Position numbers and translations under genes: made by a program. From Saccharopolyspora phatthalungensis (GTDB lineage Bacteria > Actinomycetota > Actinomycetes > Mycobacteriales > Pseudonocardiaceae): a DNA stretch of 64,000 nucleotides. Location of the stretch: assembly GCF_014203395.1 (NCBI RefSeq), contig NZ_JACHIW010000002.1:1364001-1428000 (forward strand), written 5' to 3'. Under the pieces are notes generated by a model. That model was not told where the DNA came from and searched no databases. It saw only the letters and a program-made list of their open reading frames with translations. Shown here in pieces: positions 26,040-34,599 of the stretch; position 1 is the first letter of the stretch, and every line of letters starts with the position of its first letter.

Positions 26040-26215
26040 TCGCGAAGTGGGACGAGCACGGCAATGCGATCAGCTCAATCTCTGCGCCTCAGATTCAGGC
26101 TTTTATGTTGGAGCAGACCGACATTCGGCCGGGCATACGGGTTCTGGAGATCGGGTTTGGGCGGCGGATGGGACCGGTGTTCTCCAAAGGTGTCGGACGC
26201 CCGGCTGCCGTTTAG
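26040..26215 (+). pseudogene. PCMT/FxLD-type methyltransferase, short remnant
   Basis: The plus strand reads HGNAISSISAPQIQAFMLEQ and DIRPGIRVLEIGFG, the entry to motif I of protein-L-isoaspartate-type methyltransferases, including the FxLD-system kind found with lanthipeptide-like clusters. No proper start precedes it, the glycine motif is degraded (GFGRR), and it stops after about 60 codons. The remainder of 25876-26040 shows no gene. Confidence 0.55.
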
Positions 26216-27120
26216 GGGATAGCGTGCCAGCGGGCTGACCTGTCGCCGGCGCGTAGGGACCGGATGCGGTGGTGCAGTTCGGTGGCGGCGGCGGGTTTGC
26301 TGGGGGCGAGGCGGATGTAGGAGCCGAGGGAGTGCAGTTCGGTGATGTCGCGCAGCAGGGTCCAGCCAGGCTGGTCGAGGATGTTGTAGCCGTAAGCAGC
26401 GAGGAACGAGGTCTGGTCGGCCTCAGGCTCGTGGAAGTGGTTGGGGACGGCGGTGAGCAGGTCCAGTTCGCGGGGGCCGATGCAGGTGTTGTCCCAGTCG
26501 ATCAGCAGCCATTCGCCGTCGTCGTGAACCATGTTCTCGTTGTGTGCGTCGCCGTGGACGAACCCTTCCCCTAATGGAAATCGGGTGGCGGTGAACGTGT
26601 CGAGCAGTGTCGTGGCCCGGTCGAGCAGCCAAGTATGGTCAGCCGCCGCCAGCGCCGGTTGCTGACGGTCTTGGTCGATCGTCAGCGACTCGTGGAGCCG
26701 TTGCAGCGGTTGATAGCGGGGCACGGGGAATGGTGGGTCAGGCAGCGCGTGTAGCCGCCGCATGAGCACTGCCAGGTCGGTCAGCGAGGGCGGTGAGGTT
26801 GTGGCGCGGTGGGGCCAGAAGGTGGCGACCGCGCCGTTGGTGATCACTGGCTGCTGGCCGGGCATCGGTGGCAGCGCGACGGGTGCGGGCTGGGTCGCCA
26901 GCCAGCGGGTGACCGTGATGGTGGTCTGTGCGCGGCGGCGACGGACCGGGGTGTCGGGGGCCAGCCTGGCGACGATCTGCTCGTGTGGAAGGAGGTAGAC
27001 CGCGTTGGAGCGTCGCTGCAACGGGCGGACGTCGGTGGGGTCGACTCCGAAGATCCGGCAGGTGGCGTAGAGCGCGTCCAAGCCGGGCAGGCGGGTATCT
27101 GGTGTTGTTGGCAGGCTCAT
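26212..27120 (-). CDS. Aminoglycoside-phosphotransferase-fold kinase
   Basis: A 302-aa APH/choline-kinase-fold protein. It carries the Brenner motif FVHGDAHNENM (catalytic Asp, metal Asn) and the metal-binding LLIDWDNTCIGP. The N-lobe has no clear P-loop. Such proteins phosphorylate small molecules, not necessarily antibiotics. ATG 27120 overlaps the stop of the XRE gene (ATGA), so regulator and kinase are co-translated. The C-terminus RLAPSKPAAATELHHRIRSL is typical of kinases found beside XRE/TPR regulators in actinomycetes. Confidence 0.85.
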   Translation of the reverse strand: MSLPTTPDTRLPGLDALYATCRIFGVDPTDVRPLQRRSNAVYLLPHEQIVARLAPDTPVRRRRAQTTITVTRWLATQPAPVALPPMPGQQPVITNGAVATFWPHRATTSPPSLTDLAVLMRRLHALPDPPFPVPRYQPLQRLHESLTIDQDRQQPALAAADHTWLLDRATTLLDTFTATRFPLGEGFVHGDAHNENMVHDDGEWLLIDWDNTCIGPRELDLLTAVPNHFHEPEADQTSFLAAYGYNILDQPGWTLLRDITELHSLGSYIRLAPSKPAAATELHHRIRSLRAGDRSARWHAIP

Positions 27121-28583
27121 GCCGTTGTGGTGAGCGCGGTGCGGATATGTTCACGGAGGTCGGCGACCTCAGATTTGCCGCTGTGCGGTGCGGCCACGGT
27201 GTCCAGGACGCGCAGTCGAGCGTAGCCACGGGTGGAGGACAGTCCGCTGATCGCGTTCACCGCGTCGTAGCCGGTGGCCACCGCGGCGTCGATATCACCG
27301 GCCTGGAACTGCGCCGAGGCCAGCGGGGGCAGGGTCACGGCGCGGGTGCGCTCGTATTCCGCGCCGTATCTGGTAGTTGAGCTGGTCAGTTTCTCGATGG
27401 CCTCGGGTGCGAACTCCGGGCGGGACAGCGACAGCAGGTACAGGGAGTAGCCCTGTTGGCCGGTGATCTCGGCGTCGGTGACGAACTTTGTCCACGGCGG
27501 TGTGGTGGCCGGATCGGCGGCGGCGTAGGTCTCTTGGGCTTGCCCGATGGCACGGCGGGTGGGCTCTGGCTCGCCGAGCGCTGCGCGGCACCAACCGAGG
27601 ACCGCGGAAGTGTAGCCCTGGGTGATCGCGCCGACCGGGTGTTTGCGGTTGGCGGCGGTCGCCGAGGCGAGCTGCACTAGGCGCAGTGCCTCACTTGCGC
27701 GTTCGAGGTGGAGTGCTTGGTGTGCCATGTCCAGGAGCACGCGGACTGCCAGGTCGGTGGCGCGGGGATGATCGTCGGCGGCGCGGTGGGCGGTGTCCAG
27801 GGCGTAGGTCCACAGACGGCGGGCGGCGTCGTGATCGTCGACGTCGTAGGCCGCCCACCCTGCGATGCGGGCATGGTTGGCGATGGCCACCAGCAGGCGG
27901 GTGCGGATCTCCGGCGAGCAGAGGGCGTCCTCCAAGCGGCGTGCCTGGTGCAGTTGCGTAGTGGCCGCCGCGCGGCACAGCCCACCGCCATGAGCCACGG
28001 ATGACCGGCGGAACCCTTCGGTGATCGCCTCGATGGCGTCGACGTCGGCCGCGCCGATTCGGGGCCGGGTTACCGGCTCGGCCTGGCCGGGCAGCAGTGA
28101 GCCCAGCCGGGCGAGTTCGGGATTTAGACTGGATCCCAATGTGGCGGCCGTGACCAGGGAGAGAAAGTCCCTGCGTTCCAACCAACTCACCTCCTTGTCA
28201 GTTTCATTACCCGTTACGGTATGGCCGGTGGGAAATCCGAGCAAGGGGGCCGGGATGCGCAGGACTGTGGCCATCCGAGCGGCAGTCCTGACGTGGGTCA
28301 GCCTTCGCTCGCCCCGCTCGACAGCGGAAACCCGGGATTGGGACAAGCCGAGCAGGTCGGCGAGCTGAAGTTGCGAGAGCCCGGTTTGCTGCCGCACGGC
28401 GGTGAAAACCGCGCCGAAGTCATAGGTTTCCAGCGCAGTGCGCAGGTCCGTGTCCTCGTAAAAGCCCTCTGGGATCGGCTCACGGAACCCGGCGGCGCGG
28501 GCGCAAGGTCCGCACAACGCGTCATTCACGCCGACACGCAGCACAGTGCCGCAGCACTGGCAGCGTTGTCGCGGACCATTCAT
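27117..28583 (-). CDS. XRE-family regulator with N-terminal zinc finger and TPR-like region
   Basis: A 488-aa regulator. A CxxC-CxxC ribbon opens it (QRCQCCGTVLRV, ALCGPCARAAG). The HTH lies around residues 60-110 (GLSQLQLADLLGLSQSRVSA, VERGERRLTHVRTAARMA), followed by a long alpha-helical repeat region to the C-terminus. The layout resembles the large Streptomyces XRE/TPR family. It is coupled to the phosphotransferase downstream. ATG 28583 was taken because the Cys finger begins there; the frame is open further upstream without protein-like sequence. Confidence 0.85.
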   Translation of the reverse strand: MNGPRQRCQCCGTVLRVGVNDALCGPCARAAGFREPIPEGFYEDTDLRTALETYDFGAVFTAVRQQTGLSQLQLADLLGLSQSRVSAVERGERRLTHVRTAARMATVLRIPAPLLGFPTGHTVTGNETDKEVSWLERRDFLSLVTAATLGSSLNPELARLGSLLPGQAEPVTRPRIGAADVDAIEAITEGFRRSSVAHGGGLCRAAATTQLHQARRLEDALCSPEIRTRLLVAIANHARIAGWAAYDVDDHDAARRLWTYALDTAHRAADDHPRATDLAVRVLLDMAHQALHLERASEALRLVQLASATAANRKHPVGAITQGYTSAVLGWCRAALGEPEPTRRAIGQAQETYAAADPATTPPWTKFVTDAEITGQQGYSLYLLSLSRPEFAPEAIEKLTSSTTRYGAEYERTRAVTLPPLASAQFQAGDIDAAVATGYDAVNAISGLSSTRGYARLRVLDTVAAPHSGKSEVADLREHIRTALTTTA

Positions 28584-28918
28584 GGCTCGCCTTCCATTAA
28601 CGGACAAGTGCTCGTCCCGGGGCCACGGCGTTACGCCCTTCGGTCGAGGTGTGCCGTGCACCACTACAGCGGTCGATCATAGTCAGTCGTATCGGCCATC
28701 GCGCTGTAAAGCCCCATTGGGGCTAGCACCGTTGGGGATTGGAGACCTCGGCGCGGATGGCGACGATCAACGGCATGGCACAGCCAACGTCGCCCGCGCT
28801 GCGAAGGACCGAGCACGACGCTCTCCGGCCGATCCCCACTGGTTCATTCGCCCTGCCAGCAATGGGACGCCGTTGCCGGCCGGGCGGTGGACGTAACGGG
28901 TGGACAAGGACTTCAGCG

Positions 28919-29689
28919 GTGGATGAAACGTTGGCCCGAGCTGGCATATTCCAGGGTGTTGAGCCGACACTAGCACTCCCCCAGTCGCTGGAACCGGTGG
29001 AGTTCCCGCGAGGAAACATGATTTTCGCCGAGGGCGAGCCGGGCGACCGGCGCTACATCGTTCAGTCGGGCAAGGTGAAGCTGGGGCGCAAAACCCGGGA
29101 TGGCGGGACGAACCTGCTGGCGGTCTTGGGGCCGTCGAACATGTTCGGCGCACTGTCCCTTTTAGACTCGGGTCCGCGGGCCTCGACGGCGACCACGGTA
29201 ACCGAGGTTCGTGCGTTGAGCATGGACCGCGCGGTGCTGCGGCGGTGGATCTCCGTCCGCCCGGAGAACGCCGAACAGTTGCTTTGCATGGAGGCACGCC
29301 GAGTACGCCGCACTACGGAAATGGTGTACGACCAGGCATTCACTCGGGCGTCCGGCCGCGTTGCCAAGGCGCTGCTGCAGTTCGCGCAGCGCTTCGGTCA
29401 CCGGGAGGCGGGGGTAATCCGTGTCGATCACGGCTTGAAGCAGAAAGAGATCGCCCAGTACATCGGCGCCGCACGGGAAACCGTCAACACGACGCTGGCC
29501 GACCTCGCACACCGCGGCTGGCTGCGGCTTGAGGCGGACAAGACCGTTGTCCTCCTCGACCCCGAGCCACTGGCCCGCTACGCAGGCACACCACGCTCGC
29601 CACACGCGAAGAAACAACACTTAGCTCGGACCACGTCACCGAAGCTATCGGACCTCAGCGCAGGGCGCCGGCCCCGACACACAGCCTAA
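28919..29689 (+). CDS. Crp/Fnr-family transcriptional regulator (GlxR-like paralogue)
   Basis: About 256 aa from GTG 28919 with AAGGA upstream. The cyclic-nucleotide-binding fold is clear (PRGNMIFAEGEPGDRRYIVQ, SGKVKLGRKTRDGG, GPSNMFGALSLLDSGPRAST), followed by a Crp HTH (LKQKEIAQYIGAARETVNTT). Compared with actinobacterial GlxR/Crp proteins the hinge helix is altered (MEARRVRRTTEMVYDQAF) and there is an added basic C-terminal tail. The effector is unclear; this looks like an accessory paralogue. The segment 28584-28918 between it and the XRE gene holds both promoters but no gene I can support. Confidence 0.88.
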   Translation: MDETLARAGIFQGVEPTLALPQSLEPVEFPRGNMIFAEGEPGDRRYIVQSGKVKLGRKTRDGGTNLLAVLGPSNMFGALSLLDSGPRASTATTVTEVRALSMDRAVLRRWISVRPENAEQLLCMEARRVRRTTEMVYDQAFTRASGRVAKALLQFAQRFGHREAGVIRVDHGLKQKEIAQYIGAARETVNTTLADLAHRGWLRLEADKTVVLLDPEPLARYAGTPRSPHAKKQHLARTTSPKLSDLSAGRRPRHTA

Positions 29690-29717
29690 AGCGGGTGATG
29701 GGTGCGGTGAGTCCGTC

Positions 29718-29942
29718 ATGATCTGGCGTCTGCGAGCAGTGCTGGGCCGCTGGTGGGAGCACTGCGATGCGCGCTGGCGGCGGGCGCTGCGGGAGCACTG
29801 GCCTTCTTTGAGCTCGCCGCAGCCTATGGACTCGGCCTGGACTGGCGTCGTCGCCGGGAATCAGGACGTGACCGGGCCGCCGCCCCAACGGCGTGGCAGC
29901 GGCCCACCAGTTCAACTGTGTCCCAAGGAGGTTGACACCTGA
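29718..29942 (+). CDS. Repeated leader ORF F, copy upstream of lipoprotein 2
   Basis: A 74-aa frame starting MIWRLRAVLGRWWEHCDARW, whose TGA overlaps the lipoprotein ATG (TGATG). The DNA from about 20 bases before the start through the first 30 codons recurs at 31547 and 34399, each time ahead of different sequence, and a partial copy lies at 37141. The residues RW-x-CDA-W-RALxEHWP are conserved. The C-terminal end (QRRG...VQLCPKE) recurs before the lipoprotein at 37310. Coding is likely; function unknown. Confidence 0.5.
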   Translation: MIWRLRAVLGRWWEHCDARWRRALREHWPSLSSPQPMDSAWTGVVAGNQDVTGPPPQRRGSGPPVQLCPKEVDT

Positions 29943-30532
29943 TGAGGAGCTTGACTCCGCTGTGGCCGGTTGTGGTGCTGGCGTCGGTGGGTCTGCTCGT
30001 GGCCGGATGTGTCGGAAACTCCAATCTGGATCCGGCCCGCGACCGGTACCAGGCGTTGCCGCGGATCTGCGATCTGGTCTCGCCGGCGACGGCGAGTCGG
30101 GTGATCGGAGCGTCGTTGCAGACCGACGCCCTGTCGGTCGAAACCACGGGTTACTGCGCGTGGACGTACCGGGATCTGGGGTCTGAAGGCGCGCACCCGC
30201 TGGAACGGAGGTTGTCCCTGCACGTGAGCCTGCATCGCAGCAGTGACACGAGATCCGGTTCCGATGGGGCTCTGGAAGAACTGGACCGGCTCAGCGAAGA
30301 CTCGCCGAATGACTTCGAGCGCGTGCTGGGCTTCGGGGAGTACGCGGTGCGCAGCACCACACCGGACGGTGTCGATTACATTATCGTTGTCGGCAACCTG
30401 AACCTGAAGATGGGGTATTCCGGGCGGGATGTGGACGCCGCGGGTCAAATGGCCCCGATGCCACGCGACCAAGCCACCGAACGGGCCGAGGTCCTCGCCC
30501 GCGAAATAGCGGCGAACACCGCAAGAACCTGA
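29942..30532 (+). CDS. DUF3558-like lipoprotein, copy 2
   Basis: A 196-aa lipoprotein with lipobox LVAGC, RICDLVSPATASRVIGASLQ, GYCAWTYRDLGSEG and DYIIVVGNLNLKM. It is nearly identical to the copy at 37310 and has the same length as the inverted copy at 15277. Translation is coupled to ORF F. Its A-B-C genes downstream are damaged, so this copy may be an orphan. The function of the DUF3558 family is not established. Confidence 0.85.
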   Translation: MRSLTPLWPVVVLASVGLLVAGCVGNSNLDPARDRYQALPRICDLVSPATASRVIGASLQTDALSVETTGYCAWTYRDLGSEGAHPLERRLSLHVSLHRSSDTRSGSDGALEELDRLSEDSPNDFERVLGFGEYAVRSTTPDGVDYIIVVGNLNLKMGYSGRDVDAAGQMAPMPRDQATERAEVLAREIAANTART

Positions 30533-30708
30533 CCACACGGTGCCGTCGCCAACGTCCCGGCCAGCGTGCCGAAACCGGTGACACCCCGAGCTTCTGCCTC
30601 GTTTCCTTACCCCAACACTAGCTGAACTCGGGAGTCGGCCGCAGGTGTTTCAGCGGAGCCCGACGACCCAAAGCAGATCGACACGTACAAGCCCCAGCAA
30701 TCCCTAGT

Positions 30709-30729
30709 GGACGACTGATCAACCAACCT
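30709..30729. promoter_or_regulatory. Conserved 21-base element upstream of gene A, copy 2
   Basis: GGACGACTGATC plus AACCAACCT, the same element as at 15124-15144 and 38054-38074. It is kept here although the gene behind it is broken. Confidence 0.45.
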
Positions 30730-30749
30730 AGTCGAGGACGTGATCCCCT

Positions 30750-31055
30750 ATGATGGCGAGTCCTGCACACGCAGTCGTGCAGCTGCTAATGCTGGCCGAG
30801 CACGACATCGTCGGTGTGGGCGTTTTCCGCGACCTTGAGCACCGAATCTTCGCCGGTGCCCGACCAATTGCCGTCCGTGGCCGGGTCGCTTACTGGTCAG
30901 CGTGCAACTCGCCAGCGTTTCCGTCCAACGGCGATAGCTTCTCCGCACGGACTCTGACCAAGTGCCAGACTGCGCACGTGCCCACCCTGCGGATGCGCAA
31001 CGGCTGCTGCCCCCAGCACCCTCCGCTGTGGCACACGGTGGGTTCGGTACCGTGA
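30750..31055 (+). pseudogene. A/C fusion remnant of the cassette, copy 2
   Basis: The frame begins like protein A (ASPAHAVVQLLMLAE) and switches after 17 codons to protein C (HDIVGVGVFRDLEHRIFAGA). Peptide B and most of A are gone. Both parents contain GGCCGA at the join, so a deletion of about 430 bases ran between two 6-base repeats. One G is also missing after CCA in the C part, so KCQDCARAHP becomes KCQTAHVP and the rest is out of frame. Not functional. Confidence 0.8.
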
Positions 31056-31280
31056 CCGGCCAGTTGAGTGCCGTGGAAGGGATCGCCTCGTGAGTTCCGA
31101 ACTTCCGGAGCCGGTCGGTGCTGGTTGCGTACGCCGCCTGCATTCGAGGAAACCATTATTTCTCAACAGAATTCGATGTCTCCCGTACTACAAGGCCAAG
31201 ACTCTTGTCTACAAGCATTTAACCCCTCAGCCCGCCTACCCGGAGACGGTGCGCTGGATGGAAGGACTGAAAATGACCTT

Positions 31281-31326
31281 GGCGATTTCAATGGAAATCG
31301 GCGCGTTGGTTTCCATTGAAATCGCC
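31281..31326. repeat. Perfect 17-bp inverted repeat
   Basis: Arms 31281-31297 and 31310-31326 are exact reverse complements (GGCGATTTCAATGGAAA) around a 12-base spacer. The right arm also occurs at 5892-5908, and part of the left arm (GATTTCAATGG) near 12239. It looks like a dispersed palindromic repeat or the ends of a tiny non-coding element, and lies between cassette genes where no intact gene is present. Confidence 0.75.
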
Positions 31327-31760
31327 CTCGAAATCCGCAACAACCACAGTTGTGGGACCCCGGTTGTTGGTTTCGTTGGCGAACCTCGGCACCGTGCACG
31401 TCATGCCCTCGCCGAGTCAGACGACCTCCGAGCTGATCGACCACGCCTCGCCCCAAGGAATCATCTCCCGACACCACACTGTGGACAGATCGCCGATGGG
31501 CTGCTCGCTACCGCCGCATCCTGCTTTCCAGACCCGGTAACGGGTGCGGTGAGTCCGTCGTGATTCCGCGCCTGCGAACGGTGCTGCGCCGTTGGGGCGA
31601 GAGCTGCGATGCCAACTGGCGGCGAGCGCTGCATGAGCACTGGCCTGCCGTGCGTCCGGACATCTGCCCGCGTCGCGGACCCCCAGGCCATCCCCCGCAG
31701 GTGCCCACCGTGGGCTCAGAAGCCACCGGGGGACCGCCCGCGCATCCAAGAAAAGAAGGC

Positions 31761-31777
31761 GCTGCCCGTGGGGCAGC
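31761..31777. promoter_or_regulatory. Hairpin upstream of gene D, copy 2
   Basis: GCTGCCC-GTG-GGGCAGC is a perfect 7-bp stem with a 3-base loop, 20 bases before ATG 31797. The same hairpin, identically placed, lies at 39245-39261. It may control translation or RNA stability. Confidence 0.45.
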
Positions 31778-31796
31778 ACGACCAGAAAGCATCGCC

Positions 31797-32078
31797 ATGA
31801 ACGAGTACACCTGGCGGCAGTCCGGGCTGGACGCCCTCAACCACGCCTTTGCGTCCGAGGGCGGATTCATCCACACCGTCGAATCCGATTCGCAGACTCC
31901 TGCCGAGGTAGCGGAGTACCACGTAAGCGCCTGCCGCGAGATGCTTCCGCTGGCATTCGTGATGTACCAAGGCGGCGGCGCGCCCTGTGAGGTGTGCCGA
32001 AGCGCAACCACCTATGAAAAGTCGCTGGAACTCCGCACCGGCAGCGTCGTCGATCTGAACCGACAGCCCGTCCGCTGA
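31797..32078 (+). CDS. Cassette protein D, copy 2
   Basis: A 93-aa protein (NEYTWRQSGLDALNHAFASE, EYHVSACREMLPLAFVMYQG, GGAPCEVCRSATTYEKS) with one CxxC pair and an earlier Cys. About 90% identical to the copy at 39281. No known domain. An upstream GTG at 31560 is in frame through the repeated F leader, so a longer product of about 172 aa is possible; ATG 31797 is the conserved common start. A strong hairpin follows the stop in both copies. Confidence 0.7.
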   Translation: MNEYTWRQSGLDALNHAFASEGGFIHTVESDSQTPAEVAEYHVSACREMLPLAFVMYQGGGAPCEVCRSATTYEKSLELRTGSVVDLNRQPVR

Positions 32079-32086
32079 TTCAAGCT

Positions 32087-32135
32087 CCGGCCCGCCACCG
32101 TTGCACTCCCCCTCCCCGCACCGGCGGCGGGCCGG
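32087..32135. terminator. GC-rich hairpin after gene D, copy 2
   Basis: CCGGCCCGCC (32087-32096) pairs perfectly with GGCGGGCCGG (32126-32135), starting 9 bases after the D stop. The equivalent at 39571-39618 has a 14-bp perfect stem. No U-tract, but position and conservation suit a terminator, possibly bidirectional because gene ends converge here. Confidence 0.65.
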
Positions 32136-32194
32136 TCCCGCGTGCGCGCACTCGCCCGCGGGACAGCAGAGCCCCCAAAGCTTGCCGTCTCTCG

Positions 32195-32370
32195 TCACTC
32201 GTTGCCGTGCGTGAGAACGGTCTTCGGCGTCTGACCGATTGCCCGCATTTGGGTGATCTCGCCGAGGCCCGCGTAGTTGGGTCCCGCTATCCGGGCGATC
32301 GGCCGCATCGCCACCGTGTTGATCCACGACATCAACTGGGCACAACCCTCGATGCGGCACAGGACGATGG
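32195..32370 (-). pseudogene. Unrecognised converging gene end, copy 2
   Basis: The minus strand reads LMSWINTVAMRPIARIAGPN, then YAGLGEITQMRAIGQTPKTV and LTHGNE before TGA at 32195. The last 18 residues (MRAIGQxPKTVLxHGNE) recur after the second D gene at 39674. The family is not recognised. No start is present. Confidence 0.35.
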
Positions 32371-32389
32371 GGTGCTGGAGTAGCTGGGG

Positions 32390-32475
32390 GACTTAGCCAA
32401 GACTCGCCGAACGACTTCGCACGCGTGCTAGGTGTCGGGATGTATGCGGTGCGCAGCTGCACACCGGCAAGCTGG
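32390..32475 (+). pseudogene. DUF3558 lipoprotein fragment, copy 4
   Basis: About 85 bases match the middle of the lipoprotein genes (the stretch coding SEDSPNDFERVLGFGEYAVRS) with several changes and an early stop. A tiny fourth copy, showing that a further cassette once lay just upstream of the XRE gene at 32586. Confidence 0.55.
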
Positions 32476-32585
32476 CTACTGCATCCCCAATCTGAACCTG
32501 GTTTCTGATGTGACGGAAACGCGACGAGATCGGGTATCGTGGCGTGTTGAGAGCGGCCTCGCCGATTCGGGAGGGGTGTACCCCG

Positions 32586-33803
32586 ATGGACCATGAGGAT
32601 AAGGCCCTGGGCCGTCGCCTTCGTGAGGTGCGTGCCTGGCGTCAGCTCTCCCTGAAGGAAACCGCGGATCTCGCGGGGATCTCGTTCGGCTACCTCGGCC
32701 GGATCGAGCGGGGAGAGCAGCCGGTCACCTCGCGCGCCACGCTGGAGGCGCTGGCCAACGCGCTCCGGATCGACCCTGGTGAGTTGACCGGAACGCCTTA
32801 CGCGCCCTGCGATCCCGTGGGAAGCGACGCACACGCGGCCTTGCGGGAAGTGGAAAAGGCGCTCTCGTCGCTGGACCTGGGCGTGGATCCCGGTGTCCAG
32901 GCCAGGCCGTGGGCGGCGCTGGCGGCCGAGGTCGATCACCTCAACAATACGTTGAGAGCCGCTGCGGACTATGCGGCCCAGGGTGCGGTAGTGCCAGGGC
33001 TGCTGACCGAATTGCACGCCGCTTACGTGCAACAACCGAATGAGCGTCAGAACGTCTTGGTAGGTCTGCTCCACACCTTTGATTCCGCCGCAGTGTTGAC
33101 GAAGAACCTCGGCGTTCGAGGATGGCCGGTGATGGCCGCCCGTCTCGCCGAGAACTGTGCGCAAGAGCTGGACCGGCCTGAATGGCTCGGCTTTACGACC
33201 TGGTTGCGGGGACACACCGCTGGCTCTCATAGCCGCACGCACCAGTACGGGGTGAGCGTAGGCGGAATAGACGCCTTGGCATCGCACCTGGACTGCTCGA
33301 ATGCTCTCCAGGCCGCCGGAATGCTGCACCTCAATGCCGCTCTAGCAGCTGCGGCACAGTCGGACGCGGACACCACCCGCGATCACTTGCGTGAGGCCAC
33401 AGAGCTGGCCTCGCGGCTTCCCGAACGGCACGACAACTTTGGATATCTTCACTTCAGTCCGGACAACGTGGGGATCTGGCGGGTGAGTTTGGGAACCGAG
33501 CTTGGGGAGGGGGCGAAGGTCGCCGAGATCGCCCGTCACGTGCGCCCTGAGGCCGTGCCGGCAAAGGCCCGTCGCGCTATGTTCTACGCGGACCTGGGCC
33601 GAGCACTGGCCAGCGAGAAACGAACGCGGGAGCAGGGAATCCGGGCGTTGATCAAGGCCGAGTCGATTGCTCCGCAGCGTATCCGTAACAACATCTTCGT
33701 GCGTGAGACCGTGGCGGACTTGCTTCGGCAGGCCCGGCGTGATGCCGGCGGCCGTGATTTGCGTGGGCTCGCCTGGCGGATGGGAGTTGTCCCTACCGGG
33801 TGA
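32586..33803 (+). CDS. XRE-family regulator with TPR-like C-terminus, copy a
   Basis: A 405-aa regulator. The HTH is at about residues 7-65 (LGRRLREVRAWRQLSLKETA, DLAGISFGYLGRIERGEQPV), then a long helical region (GMLHLNAALAAAAQSDADTT) like the TPR sensor part of large actinobacterial XRE proteins. GGAGGGG precedes ATG by 10 bases and overlaps a GGGGT/ACCCC inverted repeat that could be an operator. About 30 residues differ from copy b at 35590, mostly around residues 195-240, plus a two-residue indel. Confidence 0.9.
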   Translation: MDHEDKALGRRLREVRAWRQLSLKETADLAGISFGYLGRIERGEQPVTSRATLEALANALRIDPGELTGTPYAPCDPVGSDAHAALREVEKALSSLDLGVDPGVQARPWAALAAEVDHLNNTLRAAADYAAQGAVVPGLLTELHAAYVQQPNERQNVLVGLLHTFDSAAVLTKNLGVRGWPVMAARLAENCAQELDRPEWLGFTTWLRGHTAGSHSRTHQYGVSVGGIDALASHLDCSNALQAAGMLHLNAALAAAAQSDADTTRDHLREATELASRLPERHDNFGYLHFSPDNVGIWRVSLGTELGEGAKVAEIARHVRPEAVPAKARRAMFYADLGRALASEKRTREQGIRALIKAESIAPQRIRNNIFVRETVADLLRQARRDAGGRDLRGLAWRMGVVPTG

Positions 33804-34140
33804 TCTTGAGGTCAGTTGTCCTCACAGGACAAACCCTCATCACGCCAGCTCGTAGCGTGCCCTCCATGTCGGAAGGAACGCGCTCCGCTAGCTCGTGGAC
33901 TGATGCCGACGGGGGCTGCGGTGGAAATGGAAGCGCTGTTGGACATCCCCTGCGGTGGCCTCCGTATTTGCCCGGAAGTTTCCCGGAAGCTACGCCGTCT
34001 GCTACCGGCCGTACGCGGCCGACGTGGAACATTTCGCCGGGCTCCACGTATTTCTCGCTTCCGGATGAGACCGTCGGCGTTCTCGATGAGCTGTTTACCC
34101 ACTGCGGTAACGGTGTTCGAGCTGGGGAAGTAGCGCTGGT
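33804..34140. repeat. Conserved post-XRE segment, copy a
   Basis: About 335 bases after the XRE stop are nearly identical to 36814-37145. More than one frame is open (for example MSEGTRSASSWTDADGGCGG from 33868, or the CPPCRKE-containing frame from 33816), and the few differences do not clearly favour a codon phase. It may hold a small gene, a remnant or an RNA; I cannot decide. Confidence 0.5.
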
Positions 34141-34182
34141 GGCTTCGTCGGGACAGCAGAGATCGTGCTCCTCCCGCGCACT

Positions 34183-34219
34183 GATGCACCAGTGTCGATG
34201 CACCACTGTTCGATGCACT
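34183..34219. repeat. Three direct GATGCAC repeats
   Basis: GATGCACC at 34183 and 34197 and GATGCACT at 34212, spaced 14-15 bases. Absent from the matching place in the other duplicated block. Confidence 0.6.
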
Positions 34220-34398
34220 CTCTTTGCCTGACAGGAAAAACTACCTGTTTCTCGCTCGTGGCTGGGTTATGACTGCCGGCGCTATATCGCAATTGGCGTA
34301 GTCATTCTCATGACGGCGTGTGAATCACGATCACGGGACAGGAATGGGAATTGACCGTTCACGGGGCTGCGTCACTGCGGAAGCGTGGTGCCCCACGG

Positions 34399-34510
34399 GT
34401 GCGGTGAGTCCGTCATGAGCCAGCGCCTGCGAGCAGTGGTGGGCCGCTGGTGGAAGCACTGCGATGCCCGCTGGGGGCGAGCGCTGCGGGAGCACTGGCC
34501 TTCCTCCCAG
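34399..34510 (+). repeat. F-leader repeat, isolated copy
   Basis: GGTGCGGTGAGTCCGTCATGA and the following 90 bases match the leaders at 29697 and 31547. The frame from ATG 34415 begins MSQRLRAVVGRWWKHCDARW and continues into unrelated sequence, ending at 34603. A truncated duplicate at a recombination boundary. Confidence 0.6.
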
Positions 34511-34599
34511 TGTCTTTCCGTCCGCGCTGCGCGCCGACTTCTCGCTGTGGCGCAATATTCAGCGGGAATACGCCGAAGAACTCCTGGGGCAAGTCGAGT

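Noticed and set aside
26212..27120. Calling the phosphotransferase an aminoglycoside resistance gene
   Set aside because: The fold motif is shared by many small-molecule kinases, and coupling to an XRE regulator is not specific to resistance.
31716..33329. 537-codon minus-strand frame across gene D and the XRE gene
   Set aside because: Antisense to both; the apparent repeat at 35521-36333 arises only because the XRE genes are duplicated.
33816..34133. A CPPC-containing 105-aa protein after XRE copy a
   Set aside because: Two other frames are equally open and the differences from copy b show no codon bias, so it is reported only as a conserved segment.
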